A DNA stretch of 64,000 bases, taken from the NCBI GenBank assembly GCA_009599575.1, contig VWND01000009.1, positions 496,001 to 560,000 on the forward strand, read 5' to 3'. Below are positions 25,268 through 38,170 of this stretch, one piece after another (position 1 is the stretch's first letter; the number at the start of each line of letters is the position of its first letter). Made by a program: the position numbers and the translations under genes. This DNA comes from Blumeriella jaapii (Eukaryota; Ascomycota; Leotiomycetes; Helotiales; Drepanopezizaceae). The notes beneath the pieces were generated by a model. The model was not told the DNA's origin, ran no database searches, and worked only from the letters and a program-made list of their open reading frames with translations.

Positions 25268-26039
25268 CTAATAAAACTTATGTTTATTACAATTTAATAA
25301 AACTTGGTATTCGGCCCACCAAGCTTTTTCTAAAATCATATTATAATTTCCGAGATTAATAATTAAAAAAAAAGTAAACGATTGTATTCGATTATTAATA
25401 ATAAAATTAAAAAACGTAGAATATATAATTAAATAGCCACGAGCTTTATTATATTTTTTTACAAAAAAAAAGCCGGGAAAAATTAAATCAAAAGTTTTTA
25501 AAAAAAAAAAAATTTTGATCAGCGCCGAATCGATTAACGCATAACCGCTCGTTTTAAAATCGGCGAGCGCTTTTATTTTATACGAAAAGCTATTTTTAAT
25601 AAATATAACGGGAATTATTAATAAATCGCTATCAAAAAGCTTTCGAACGTTAAAATAACGCATATCGCGTAATACGTTTAAAAAAAAAGCTTTGCTTAGG
25701 CTTAGGCGTTTCTTCGACTAACGGAAAAGCTTTTAATTTCTTCGTATGCGTTTTGAAAATCGTTTGGAAAAGGGTTTTCGTTTTTACTATTATCATTAAA
25801 AAACGAATTTTCGGCCGGTTCGACCTCGTTTACATTTATTAGCTTAAAAAAGCTTTTGGGTGGAACCGAAAATCGGCCCGTAAAAAGTCGTACAAATTGG
25901 CTTTTTTAAATTTTTTAATAAAAAGTAAAAAACGAGCGTTATCGTTGATCCGATCGAAAAAAAAAAACGCTAAAAAGGGCGTTTTAGCATAAAAAAAAAG
26001 AAAAAACAGCAGAGGACTAAAAAGAAGCCTGTAAAGCAT
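25268..26039 (-). pseudogene. Protease and gag fragments of copy B
   Basis: 25268-25663 (131 codons) contains KALADFKTSGYALIDS, the retropepsin active site with D-S-G-A converted to D-F-K-T, then a beta-rich protease-like stretch (FNFIINNRIQSF, LGNYNMILEKAWW; compare 'ilGmpWL' of Gypsy proteases). 25839-26039 is a gag-like fragment. Confidence 0.66.
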
Positions 26040-27313
26040 TTAGACGATTTTCGTACGTACGATTTGACTCGTAATACGCTTTGGTTAAGGATTTACTATT
26101 TTAATAAATAACAAATTTAATTAAAAAGCGATTCGCGTATAAAATTCGTTTAGCCAATTGATTTTGTTTTTTTTATCGAACGACAGTAAGCTAATTTTTA
26201 AAAATCGTTGTACGCGCTTATTTTAAATGCAGCTTTTTTCGTAAACGTTTTAGTATTTTATCGCGAAAAGCGTTCCGAAGCTGTTTATCAGTTCGTATTT
26301 AAGCGTTCGCTGTAAAAATGAAAAATCGCAAATAAAACCGCTAAAAATCGTCGTGCGTATTTATTGCAAGTATTTTGAATTTGTTTTTCGCTTTTTAAAC
26401 GTTTGAAAAATCGGCTAAAAAATCGGCGATTTTTTTTATTAATTTTTCGGAAAATATAAAATCGGAACGGTTTAAAATACGCGGAGTAAAAAACTTTTTT
26501 ACTACGCTTTCGGTTTAATCGAATATATAATTTTTGCGAAATCGATCGCCAGCGAAATAATCGTAATAAAGTTCGAAATTATCGAAAATTTTAGTTTTTT
26601 AATAGCGTGTTTTATAATTTTTACTATTATTTAGCTTAAACTTAAAATTCGAAACGCGTTTTATACGAGCTAGTCGAAAATTAGCAAATAAATAAGAATT
26701 ATAGCGTTTAAAAAGCGCGCTAAAATCTTGGCCGTTATAAAAAGATTTAAAAAAAGTTCGCGAAAAGCGTAGAAATTGGTTTGCAGCGTTTGTTAGTTAA
26801 AATAAAACGTTGCGAAAAAAAAAAAGCAGCAGATTCGCGACTAGCAGAAGCACGTTCGATAAATTTTACTAAACGCTTTGATTAAAAGGTTTATCGTAAT
26901 CGTATAATTTCCAAAAATTGTCGTTTACGCTTTTGCGCTTTTTTCAGTTGATTTTGCAAAAATCTCAACTAAACGCTTTTAGCGCTAAGCTGCAAAAAAA
27001 AAGTGGCAGGCGAAATAATTAGCGCTTTGCTTTTTTTTTTTTTTTTTTTTCCTCGGGAAAAAGACTGTTTTTCAGAAAAAAAAGCTTTTGGAAAAGGCTG
27101 CTTTTTCGCTGATTAAAAAAAAAAAAATTAAAATATAATAACAGAAGCTGAAAAGCTCTGCTAAAAAAAGGATCGTTAAACAAAAGCTATTCTTCGCGAA
27201 GTGCGGAAATAAGCCTTTTTACGACCGGTCGATCATTTTGATATAACCCGTAAGAAATTCGAAGAAAAAAATAGTTTACGCCGTCGCCAGCGTAGAAAAA
27301 AAGTTATTAATAA

Positions 27314-27577
27314 TATAACGATTTAATTAGTCGAAGGGCTAGGAAATCAATTAATTAATCGTCGTGTTTATATAATATAAAACGAGCCTTTGATTTTATA
27401 ACAAAAATATTTACTTAAAATCAACAATTGCAAAAAGCAGAAATTTCTAAAAGAAAAAAGCCTTATATATATAAATAATTTCCATAATTGATAGAAAGAC
27501 CCACCAGAAGACCAGGGAGCTTGCAGCTACACGTAGTTGCTGGGGTGACACGAGGGGCAAAAGAATAAGTCGTCACA
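27314..27577 (-). repeat. 5' LTR of copy B
   Basis: 264 bp. On the plus strand it starts TATAACG (RIP-altered) and ends CGTCACA; the GATTC TSD follows at 27578-27582. Confidence 0.92.
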
Positions 27578-27582
27578 GATTC

Positions 27583-27802
27583 GGCGCTAATCAAATCTTT
27601 TTTTTTTTTTAAAACCTTTGATTTAATTTTTTTCGGCTTTTTTTTTATAAAAAAGTATAATAAAGCTCGTAGCTATTTAATTATATATTTTACGCTTTTT
27701 AATTTTATTATTAACAACCGAATATAATCGTTTACTTTTTTTTTAATTATTAATCTCGGAAATTATAATATGATTTTAGAAAAAGCTTGGTTAGCCGAAT
27801 AT
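27583..27802 (+). pseudogene. Protease continuation of copy C between insertions B and Copia II
   Basis: Resumes the copy C sequence exactly after the GATTC duplication and is colinear with 25320-25510 of copy B. It holds the degraded protease C-terminal part and ends at the TAAAT target site of the Copia element. Confidence 0.65.
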
Positions 27803-27807
27803 TAAAT

Positions 27808-28109
27808 TGTTGCGCTATATTTACATTCCTTTATTTCCTTTCATTTCTTTTGTTCCAGATTTATTTTTTCTGTACGCTTTCAATAGTTAGATGTTTCTGA
27901 AGCTCGGAAAGGCTCGTAATCACGTAATAACGAGCTTTTTCGGAGATTAGTTTTTCCGAACGATTGATTAAGCGAGCCCGAACCTTCCGTTTTTTGCGGA
28001 AAGCTTATTAATTAAACTTAGAATAATACAAATAATATTTTATTGTATACAATTCATTCGTTCCAGCCTCCGGTAAAAGTTTTTACCGACTATTCGGTTA
28101 TACACGACA
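27808..28109 (+). repeat. 5' LTR of Copia II
   Basis: 302 bp, TGTTGCGC...CACGACA. It retains C/G at sites that are T/A in the 3' LTR (CTTTCAATAG against CTTTTAATAG, GATGTTT against GATATTT). Confidence 0.93.
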
Positions 28110-28499
28110 GTTATAAGCTCCGAAGCCAATTAATAAGCTTTTTTTTATAATATATACGCTAGGAAATTCGTTGGAAACCTTTACCGGTTAATTTATTCGA
28201 ATTATTAAAAGATATTCGTAAAAAGTTATATTTTGCAAAGTTTTTTTTATTTAGCAAAAGGCTACGAATCGATAAAAAGCTATTAAAAGTGCGAAAGCAT
28301 TAATTTTTCGATTTTTTTAATTTATAAATCTTATTTTTATTTTTTTATTTTTTTTAATTCAGTTAATCGACTTTTCATAACGAAAACAATATATCGGCTT
28401 TTACGAAAAAAAAGGTTTTTTTTTACGACTTAAAATCGTAGATTTCCTAGTTAAAAGCGTACAAATTTCATCGATCAAAGATTTTTCCTTTCGATTATA

Positions 28500-29330
28500 T
28501 CGATTCTGATTTTTTATTTCGCTTTTTTATTAATAAACGATTATAAAAACAGTTTTTTTATTAGTTTATCGATTAAAAAAATAAAAAGCGCTAAGCAGAC
28601 TACGATCGAAAATGCGCCGAATATAATAGCATAACCGAAGCAGAAAAGGCCGCCGTTACGATTAATAATTCCTTCGACAGACTTCGATTAATTAATTTAA
28701 TATTCGACGATTTGAAAAATAAAATCGATTATTTTTCGAAAAACTATTTAAAAAAGCTTAAAAAATGACAAAAATACGTTACTGTCTATCAGAAATTGCT
28801 CGATTGGGTTTTTTTAATTATAAAAACCAATTTAATAAATTTTGTAATTGCTTAATCGAAAATTAACGTTATTAATAATAAAAAAAGCGTACGTTATTTT
28901 CCATACTAATTTGCAAAAAAATTCGTTAATAAATAAAAGTGTGCGGAAAATCAAAAATTTATATTTAAAAAAAAAGCAGAAATTATTTTAGGCATTCGTT
29001 TGTATTTTAAAAAAGAATATTGCTTTTGCATATTTTTCCGTAGTTAGCTTCGTTAAATCTGATTATAAAAATACTTTTCGCAAAGCGTACAGCGGAAAAA
29101 TAAATATAACCGAATAAATAAAAAAATAGCAGACCGTTTATAAAACAGTTATCGAATATAAAATTTCTAATATAAATAGCCGCCACGCTGCTACCGATTT
29201 TCTCGACGCAATCGCCGCATATATTAATTTATAATAGGCGAACGGCAAAAAAACTAAATATTTAAAAAACGAATTTACCGGCCTTTTTATAAAAAAGATT
29301 TTAATCGAATTAAGTTTTATAATTTTTTTT
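28500..29330 (+). pseudogene. Copia gag remnant
   Basis: A translated stretch near 28690-28870 (DDLKNKIDYFSKNYLKKLKK, then KYVTVYQKLLDW) reads as a helical gag-type segment. Stops interrupt it at sites compatible with TGG to TAG/TAA. Assigned mainly from position after the 5' LTR. Confidence 0.5.
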
Positions 29331-30779
29331 TTTTAAAAACAACCGAGGATTCGATAATTCAGGCCGAAAGGTCGGAGTTTTCGCTATTTTTTTTTTTTTC
29401 GATTTTAAAAAACAACGATATTTCGAAAAATCGTGGAAAAAAAAAAAAAAAAAAGCAAAAAAAAAAGGAAAAAAGTATAACTACTTATGCGACATTTTTA
29501 AAAAGCGCTATTTTTATTTTTCAACCGATTGTAAAAAGCTTTTGTACGTAATAAATAGTCGTTGTAAAAAAAAAAACTTTTTCTAACCTTTTAAATAAGC
29601 AAAAAATCGCTAAAATGCGAAAAAAGCTGTTTTTCAATTATAAAAAAGCTTTAAAAACTTTAAATAAAAAAAGTATTTAAATGATCGCAATTAACAAAAT
29701 CCTTGGAATTTTAATAAATAAGCCAAAATAAATTCTAAAATTAATTTTTAAAAACGATTAAAAAAAGTTTTCCATCGCAATTTTCTGTTTTTTTTTATTT
29801 TAATACGATTAAAAAACACTTCGGAATTAACGTTTTAGCTTTAAAATTTAATTAATATTATTTTTTAAACAAAAGTACTTTTTTTAACAATTGTTTTAAA
29901 ATTTATTTAATAAACGACAAAAACTTTTTTATCGAAAGATTTTACAAAAAAATTAATAATTTTATTAATAGCGTTTATATAAATATACAAAGTTTTTTAA
30001 TCGTCGGAAAAGAAAATCGTTTAATAAAAAAAATCTTTCGCAAAAAAAATAAAAAACCTTGGAATATAATTTTTAATAACGTGGCGTTCGTTTCAGATTT
30101 TACTACTAATATTATTTCCGCTAGTTTTTTAATTAAAAAGAATTACTGGTTCCAAAGGTTAAATAATACTTTTCGTTCTAAAAATTCTGAAAGCTTTATT
30201 TTAAAACGTTAATATTAAACGATCGCCGATTTTTATATATTTAAATATATTAAAATTAATTGCTTTTTTTATTCGTATTTTTTACGTGATAATTTAAACT
30301 TTTTAAAACGTAATTCGCTCGGCCTAATAATTTATATAATTTCGAAACGTCGTACGCGTTATAAATTTAAAAAAAACAACGTATTTACGTACGATCGGAA
30401 TAACGATGCGCGTTTATAGCATTTCCGTTCGGATTATTTAAGTAAAAACGCGTTCGAAAAGCTGATCGAAAATATTCGTAAAATAAAAATTAAAAATTTA
30501 ATTAAAATAAAATGCGAAAAGTGTGCTATTACGCATTTAAAGCAAATAATTTCAAAAGCAATATTAAAAAATAAGTTTTTCAAGTTTTTTTTTCGCATCG
30601 GCTAAAATTTTTACGATTATTTTAAAAATCGTAAAAAAGTTTACAACGGCTCGACGTAAATGTTTTTAATAAAAAACGAATATAATAAAAAAATTTAAGC
30701 TTTCGTTATTAAAACGAAAAGTATAAAAATCGTTTTAAATCGTTTTCAAACGTTCGACGTATAAATAAAACGCTAATAT

Positions 30780-31560
30780 AATTTTTCTATTTGCAAAATT
30801 CGATAAAATAACGAATCGTCGGTAATTTTAAAATAAAAAAATATTATTTCGAAATATCAGAAATAAGCGGAGCGCAAAAAAATCGATTTGAAATTAATTT
30901 TATTTTACGTGTATTAGCCAAACGGCTTAATCGAACGAGCAGAAAAAAAAAGTAATTAAACGTTCGATAAAAATAAAAATTAAAACGGGACTTTTAATTT
31001 TTTTTTAATTCGAAACGATAAAAGCAGCAGCGCATTTATATAATATATCGCCGCTTGCGAAAAAACAATTTAAATTTTTAAATAAAATTTTATATAATTA
31101 ATTTAAGTAATATTTCCGGTATTACGATTCTGCTATTATAAAAGCGCGTACGGCCGATTTTAAACCAAATTAAAGCAAAGTTTATACGTACGAAGCTCGT
31201 ACGTATTTAATAATAAAAAATCGAAAAATTATAAAATACAAAAAAAAATTTAAGATTTTTTCGAAAAAATATATCGGATATTTAATTAAATATAACGCTT
31301 TTAATATTTATAAAATTTAAATGCTTTAGCTAATGCGTATAATTACGAGCCGAAACGTAGTATTTAACGAATCCAAATTTTATTTTTCGAAGCGTAAAAA
31401 TCCAAGTCCCATAATTAAATTAAAATTTTAAAAAACCGTAGAATTTATCGAAAACGCGGAAAAACGAAAAAGCTTAAAAAACGCTGAGTATCAGATATTA
31501 ACGAGCGGTTTTAATAGCGGCGCAAACCAGCAAAACTCGATATGCTAAAAAGGGGGTGAT
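30780..31560 (+). pseudogene. Copia integrase remnant
   Basis: Reads NGLIERAEKK (family NG..ER), then KYIGYLIKYNAFNIYKI followed by ITSRNVVFNESKF, matching the Copia integrase C-terminal segment (GyLvGY...YriwdP..kkvi.srDVvFdE). This order, integrase before RT, is diagnostic of Copia. Confidence 0.78.
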
Positions 31561-32849
31561 ACAAAAAAAAAGCTATTATTATAAAACGAGCAATTTTTAG
31601 ATTTTACAAAAAAAAATAAAAATTTTTTTTTATCGGAACCGCTATCAGAATCAGAATCGATTTCAGACCTTTTTGATGGATTTCCAAAGCTTACGATAAA
31701 AAAAAAAATATTTTAATATTAATAAATTTAAATATTCTAAAGGATAAAGCCAAATTTTCGGAAATAAAAAACTTAATAAAAATCGAAATAATCGAGCTTT
31801 TTTTTACGATCGATTCAAAACGTCCAAAGCTCGAAGATAATAGTTTTTTATAAAAGCTTTTTCGATAAAGCTATTACCGACCAGTTTTAATTTTCAAAAT
31901 TAATTATTAATCGAAAGTATATAAAATATATTCGAAATATTTTGACCGACGCGATAAAAGCGTCAGAAAGTTATAAAAATTCAAAAAAAAAAATAACAAA
32001 TTAGCAAAGTTTATTATTGCAAAACAGAATAAAACGGAGCAAAGTTTTAAAAGATTTTTCGGCGCGGATATAAAAATGGCTTTATATAAGAAAACGCGTA
32101 ATTTAATTTTTTAAATTATAATTAAAAGCTATCGCCCGGCAAATTAAGCGCCAGATCGATTTAAAATAAAACAGCTATTTAAACGCTTATTTTTGAAAGC
32201 TTTTTTAAAGCTGATTATTAAAAAAAAAGTATTATTTAAAAAAAATAAAAAAAACAAATCGAAGTTTTCGATAAGCGATAAAAAGCAGTTAATTTTAAAA
32301 ATTGCTAAACGAAATCGTATAAATTCCATTTTATATTAGCCGGATAAACCGGAAATATACGCTACGATATGCGAAATTTTTTAATTAATAGCTTTATTTA
32401 TTAAATAACAAATCGACGAATTCGTTTATACGTTTTAAATAAACGAACCGATTTAAATAAATAAAAAAGACTTTTAGGCTGTTTACGCAGTATTAGCGGC
32501 TTCGATAAAAAAAAAATCGGTAAGAAATATTTAATTTTCCGATAAAAAAAAAAAATAATACCGAAATATAATTTACCGAAAACTTTAAAAAACTAAAACG
32601 AATTAAAAAACCACCAGATAAAAAAACAGTTAAAAAAAAAAAGCAAAAACCGAAATTAAAAACTTAAAAATCAAAAAGTGCTGAAGAATTATTAAAAAAA
32701 ATAAAACCATAAAACTTATTTTATTTAAATAGGTTTTTATATACAAAACAAATAATTTAGGCGAATTGCAGCGGTGCAAATCGAAATTAATCGTAAAAAA
32801 AAAGACTTTTAAAACGAAGCTTTAATTTTTTTTATATACGCAGCTATAT

Positions 32850-33720
32850 TCGCAGCCCGTTTTTTTTCCGAACGGTTATAACGCTGGCGGCTTATTTCGA
32901 TCTGGAAATTAAGCAATTCGATATAATTAATATATTCGTTAATGCAAAACGAAATTTCAGAAATAAGCTAATTACGTATTATTTACTTAATAAATTTAAA
33001 TAACCAAATATAATAATATAGCTAAACCGAACTTTATATAAATTAAAAGATTTTCCAGCTTTATAATATAACGAATTCGCTAATATTTTAAAAAAACTAA
33101 AATTCGAATTAATAAGCGAAAAGCTTTATATATTCGCCAACGAAATACGAAGCGTATACGTAGCGTTTTACGTCGACGATATTTAAATTTTATACCACGC
33201 TTTTTATTCGTTAAAAGCCGACGAAATTATTTTCGGTTTAAAAAAAACTTACGAGCTTACGAATATAAAAAATCTAAATTATTTTTTCGGAATTTGTATT
33301 TTACGAAACAAATAAAAAAAAAAGTCTTTTTGCTTTACGATTCGTATATCGAAAAAATCGCTACGAAATTTAATATATGCAAAAAGCGCTTTTTAAATAC
33401 GCTTTTTCCAATTTGCGAATTTATTAAAAACCCAGGCGTAGCTACGCTTCCGCAAATCAAAAAGTATTAAAAAAAGGTCGGTTTAATTTTGTATACGGCT
33501 ATTATGCTTCGATCCGACGTAGCTTTCGCAATTTTTCAGCTTTTTTATTTTTTTATTAATTTAAGTTTTTAATATTTCGAGGCAATTAATTAAATGCTTC
33601 GATATTTTTATAAAACGAAATTTTTAAAAATCGTTTATAATCGAAAAAAGCGAAAAAATTAATTAATAATTTTCACCGACGCTTTTTTCGCCGACGATTT
33701 AAAAACTCGGAAATTTTTTC
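32850..33720 (+). pseudogene. Copia reverse transcriptase and start of RNase H
   Basis: Shows KQFDIINIFVNAK (QmDVvtAFLng), LNRTLYKLKDFPAL (L.kaLYGLkQsPR.W), AFYVDDI (the YVDD catalytic box), KNLNYFFGICILR (L.yfLGi.i) and MLRSDVAFAI (tRPDIayAv). Broken by stops. Confidence 0.82.
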
Positions 33721-34349
33721 AAAATTATATTTTCTTTTTTTTTCGAAAATGCTATTTTATAAAAAGCTGTACGATAAAATACAATTATTATTTTTTTTAT
33801 TAAAACGAAATTATTTGCTTATATAACGATCGTAAAAAAAATAATAGCATTTTAACGTTTTTTCAAAAAGCTTCGACTCGATATTATTTTTTAAATAAAA
33901 CGTATATTACGACAATTAGCAAACGATTAAACTAATCGTAAAAAATAAAAAAAGAATTTTTACGAAGCTTCGCTACGTCGATATAAGCAATATATAAATT
34001 CGTTAAAAATACTAAAATAAAAGGTTTAAAATTATATACTTTTTAATAAATAAAATGCACGCAAACGGTTTTATTAAAAATTTAATCCGATAAAAGCACG
34101 AAAATTTCGTTAAACTTTTTAATTTACGAGATTTTCGGAGCTTTATCGAAAAATTCGATTAATCGAGCTGAAAAGCTTGCATTTTGCAAACGTATATTTA
34201 TTTAAACAGACTTTTATTAAAATTTAAAATAGCAAAAACTATTTTTTAAATAAAAAAAATCCGAATTTTTCGTAAATTTAAAAATTCAAAACTAAACCGT
34301 TTAATTTTGCAAAAAATCAAAAATATAATCCGTTAAAAACAATAATCCG

Positions 34350-35751
34350 CGCTCGACGCTTCGCGATAATCAAATTTGAAATAAACTTTCCGATAATTTT
34401 TTTAAAAACAGCTGCAGCCGGCTATACAGCCGAAAATATTTTTTTTTTTTTGCGAAGCTTTATCAGATTAAAAACCAGAAACGTTCGGCAAAAAGGTCGC
34501 CGCGAAATTTCTTTTTAAATTTTCAAAAACGAAAGCATTTTTTAATAAATCGTGGCCAGGTTTTATTTCGCTAATACGTAAAACAGGCGTAAAAGTTTTT
34601 ATTCGAAAAGCAGAAAACTAAAAGATTTTACGAGCCGCGGCGAGCTTCGCGTTAATAATACGTTTTATATTTATTAATTTTGCTTTTAAATTACGATCGA
34701 TTTAAAAGCTTATTTTTTTGCATTTTTAAAACCGTTTAGTTTTTAATCGTAAAATAAAAAATAACCGTTATATTTTAAAAATCGATTAGCAAAAACGATA
34801 AAGTTTTTTCGATAAAACTAACCGTTTTAATAATTTTATTAATCCGAGCTTTAAAAACGAAAAACCACGCAGTTAAAACGTTCGCGTCGGCCGAAATACA
34901 CGACGTGCTAATTACGTAGCACCGATAACAACGAGCTTTAGCTAAATTCGATAAGCAGTCGTAATTTAAGTTTTTAATTACTTCGCGAATAATATAAATT
35001 ATATAAAAAGTAAAATTAAAAAGCTTAAAAATAACAGGCTTTTTGGTTTTAATGCGAGCGCGTTTTAAAAAACGATTATCGTCGTTATTTTTATTTTTAA
35101 TCTTTTCGCTTTAATAATCTCCGGCCGCTTTTTTTCTAAAAACGCTAACGTTTTGCTTTTTTTTTCCGAAAATGTTATTAAAACCGAAATCACCGCTAAT
35201 AGCTTTTTTATCGCTAGCAGCGTTTTTTTTATTTCCAGGCGTTATATCGGTATTTTTAAAACTAGGCAAATATAAATTTTCGAAAAAACCGTTTAAAAAC
35301 GAAATATCGAAAAAATCGCTTTTTTCGAAAAAATCGAAAAAAAACGAATTGGCCGAAAAAATCGATTAATTACGCAAAATAAATTTCGCAAAACTTCGAT
35401 TACGTAAGCGCCGAAGATTGGAAATCCGAAAAGCTAGGCCAACTGATCGCGTAAAACCACGCGGACGATCTTTTTTGGGTATAAAAAAAGCTATATCGAT
35501 GTTTTTAATTAAAATAATAAAGCTTGAATTTATTAAAAAACTGATAGGAAAATAAAAAAATTAAGATTTTCAAAAACGACGAAACGCTTATTTAAACTGA
35601 ATTGGTTTTATTTACGCTTCGCAACGATAAAAAATATAAACAAATTATATAAATATTATAATATCGCGTTACGGCCGCATTCGAACGACAAAAAAACCTT
35701 TCCGCGTTTTAAAAATAGCTGATTACCGAATTAGCAATCAGCTAAAAAATG
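34350..35751 (+). other. Unassigned 3' internal region of the Copia element
   Basis: About 1.4 kb between RNase H and the 3' LTR. It includes a 65-codon open stretch at 35172-35369, rich in Lys and Ser, and a readable continuation to about 35600. I recognise no domain. Most Copia elements have only a short stretch here. The part to about 34620 is also present in copy I at the left edge. Confidence 0.5.
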
Positions 35752-36052
35752 TATTGCGTTATATTTATATTTTTTTATTTTTTTTTATTTCTTTTGTTTC
35801 AGATTTTATTTTTTTTATACGCTTTTAATAGTTAGATATTTCTAAAGCTCGGAAAAGCTCGTAATTACGTAATAACGAGCCTTTTCGGACTAGTTTTTCC
35901 GAGCGACTGACTAAGCGAGCCCGAACCTTCCGTTTTTTACGAAAAGCTCGCTAGTCAGACTTAGAACAATACAAGTAATATTTTACTGCATACAATTCAT
36001 CCGTTCCAGCCTCCGGTGAGGGTTCCTACCGACTATTCGGCTATGCACGATA
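35752..36052 (+). repeat. 3' LTR of Copia II
   Basis: 301 bp, TATTGCGT...CACGATA: both terminal dinucleotides altered from TG and CA to TA. It is more mutated in its left third and less mutated at the right end than the 5' LTR. Confidence 0.93.
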
Positions 36053-36659
36053 TAAATTCTATTAGACTGTAATAAACGCAAGCTTTATTAGCCGAAGTTT
36101 TACTTTTCTATAGCCTTTTACGCTCGTTATATTAAAGTTTTTTATTTGTATTTCCGAAAAATTTAATTTCGCTATTAAAACGACGTTATAAAACGTGATA
36201 AAAACTTTGATTAATTATGGCAGATCTACGACGCTATACGAAGCGCGAAAAAATCGAATTTTATTCGCGGTGCCAATTTCGATAGCGACGCTAATGGAAT
36301 AATATAAAAAATTATATTATTTTCTTAGGCTACCGATTTTTTTTTTATTATTTTTTTTTTCTTTTTTTTTTTTCGTCAGAACAGCTTTCTCGTTTTACGA
36401 AAAACAGTTATATTAAAAACCGAAGGAAAATCTTCGCCGCGATAGCCTTTCAGCTTAATATAATCGATAATTTAAACAAGCTTTTTTCTAAACCCTTTAA
36501 ACGACCAATTCGAAAACGACTTTTTTAATCTGCTGCTTATTTAATTTTTATTTGCCAAATTATTGCATACGCTTTTCAGCTGATTTCCAGAAAAAAAGCA
36601 ATTAAAATATTTTTAATTTTTTTATACGAAATCGATAAAATACTAAACGACTTTACGTA

Positions 36660-38170
36660 TAACATTTTCCTTAAGACCTAATTTCATAGTTTTTTCGAAC
36701 GTTTCAAAATTAATAAAATATCGATTTCGACCTTTTTAATTAGTTTAGCAAAGCTAATTTCGAATAAATTTTTCTTCGAATCTTTTCCTTCGGAATATAA
36801 AAACTTCGAACACGTGTTTTCTAAGGCCGCTAATAACGAGCTAGCTTTTTACCGGCCCTACGATTATAAAATCGAGCTTATTATAAATAAAAAAAAGCTG
36901 AAATATATTCTTTTGTAAACAATATCGATTTTAAAGCTCGAAATTGTTAAAACTTATTTATAAAATAATTTTAATAAAAGTTTTATCGAATCTTTCACCG
37001 TTTTTTTCGCTGTTCTAATGCTTTTCGCTAAAAAACCCGACGGTTTATTACGTTTTTGTATCGATTATCGAACTTTTAATAACGTTATTCGTAAAAATCG
37101 TTATTTTTTTTTTTTTATCGATAAAATTTTCGCTCGTTTTTCGAAAGCGCGAATTTTTACGAAGCTCGATATTCGTTAAGCTTTTTATAAAATTCGAATA
37201 AACTTTGCTAATAAAAAATTAACGACGTTTCGTACGCGTTACGGCGCTTATAAATGCAAAATGCTATTTTTTGGTTTTATTAATAAACCCGCAATTTATT
37301 AACGCTATATAAACGACGTTTTTTTCGATTATTTAAACGATTTCTGTATTATATACCTGAACGATATTTTTATTTATTCGCCCGATTTTTTAAAACACGT
37401 TATATACGTTCGCAAAATGCTTCAAAAGCTTGCTAACGCTGAATTACAGGCCGATATTCGAAAATTTAAATTTAATATTATTCGGATCCGTTACTTAGGT
37501 TTTATTATTTTTATTAAAAGTTTAAAAATAAATTTAAAAAAGATTTCCGTGGTCGCCTATTAAAAGCCTTTTATTACTGTAAAAAATATACAAAGCTTTT
37601 TTGGTTTTTGTAATTTTTATCGACGTTTTATTCGAAACTACGATATAATTGCAAAACTTTTAATTTATTTAATTAAAGCTAACGTTTTTTATAATTTCAC
37701 TTTTGAATATCAGAAAAGTTTCGTTTTTTTTATATTAGCTTTTATTACTGCACCAGTTTTATAATATTATAAGCAAAACCTTTTTTGCATATTGGAAATT
37801 AACGCTTTCGACGGCGTAATAGCTTTTGTGCTTTCGCAATTTCATAATAACGATTGATTTTTAATCGTTTATTTTAGCAAAACCATAGTTTTCGCAAAGC
37901 TAAATTACGTCGTATACGATAAAAAAATGCTCGCAATCGTAAAATCTCTAGGCAATTTTCGTATTAAATTAACTGATTTAATTTATTAAATTAAAATTAT
38001 TATTAATTATAAAGTTTTGAAATATTTTATAATTTTTAAACTTTTAAACGTTCGATAAGCACGCTAAGCCGAGCTTTTCGCCGACTACAACTTTTTTATT
38101 ACGTATAAATCAAATAAATATAATTTTTTGGCTAACGCATTAATACGTCGTACGAGCGAACTCGACCGCC
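36660..38170 (+). pseudogene. Gypsy reverse transcriptase and RNase H of copy C
   Basis: Best-read RT of the family. Fingers: FAKKPDGLLRFCIDYRTFNN (about 37024-37083). Palm: IYLNDIFIYSPD with the catalytic box at 37354-37365, where the family Y-L-D-D reads Y-L-N-D (GAC to AAC). Thumb: YLGFIIFIKSLKIN, then QSFFGFCNFYRRFI. RNase H: VYFSKTIVFAKLNYVVYDKKMLAIV and YKVLKYFIIFK near 37869-38040. Only a few stops remain (about 37179, 37561, 37765), all explicable as RIP products. Confidence 0.87.

Larger units (their letters stand above)
21163..27577 (-). mobile_element. Ty3/Gypsy chromovirus, copy B, complete and uninterrupted
   Basis: 6415 bp with LTRs 21163-21427 (3') and 27314-27577 (5') and a perfect TSD GATTC (21158-21162, 27578-27582). 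The target is the protease region of copy C, which is continuous when B is removed. Minus-strand order: leader, gag, protease, RT/RNase H, integrase, chromodomain-like tail. This is the reference copy of the family, though RIP has closed every frame. Confidence 0.93.
27808..36052 (+). mobile_element. Ty1/Copia LTR retrotransposon, copy II, complete and RIP-inactivated
   Basis: 8245 bp, TSD TAAAT (27803-27807, 36053-36057), LTRs 302 and 301 bp. Order: gag (28500-29300), integrase (30800-31500), RT (32850-33560), RNase H, then about 1.4 kb before the 3' LTR that no usual domain explains. It inserted in the protease/RT linker of Gypsy copy C. The two LTRs differ almost only by transitions. Confidence 0.94.
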
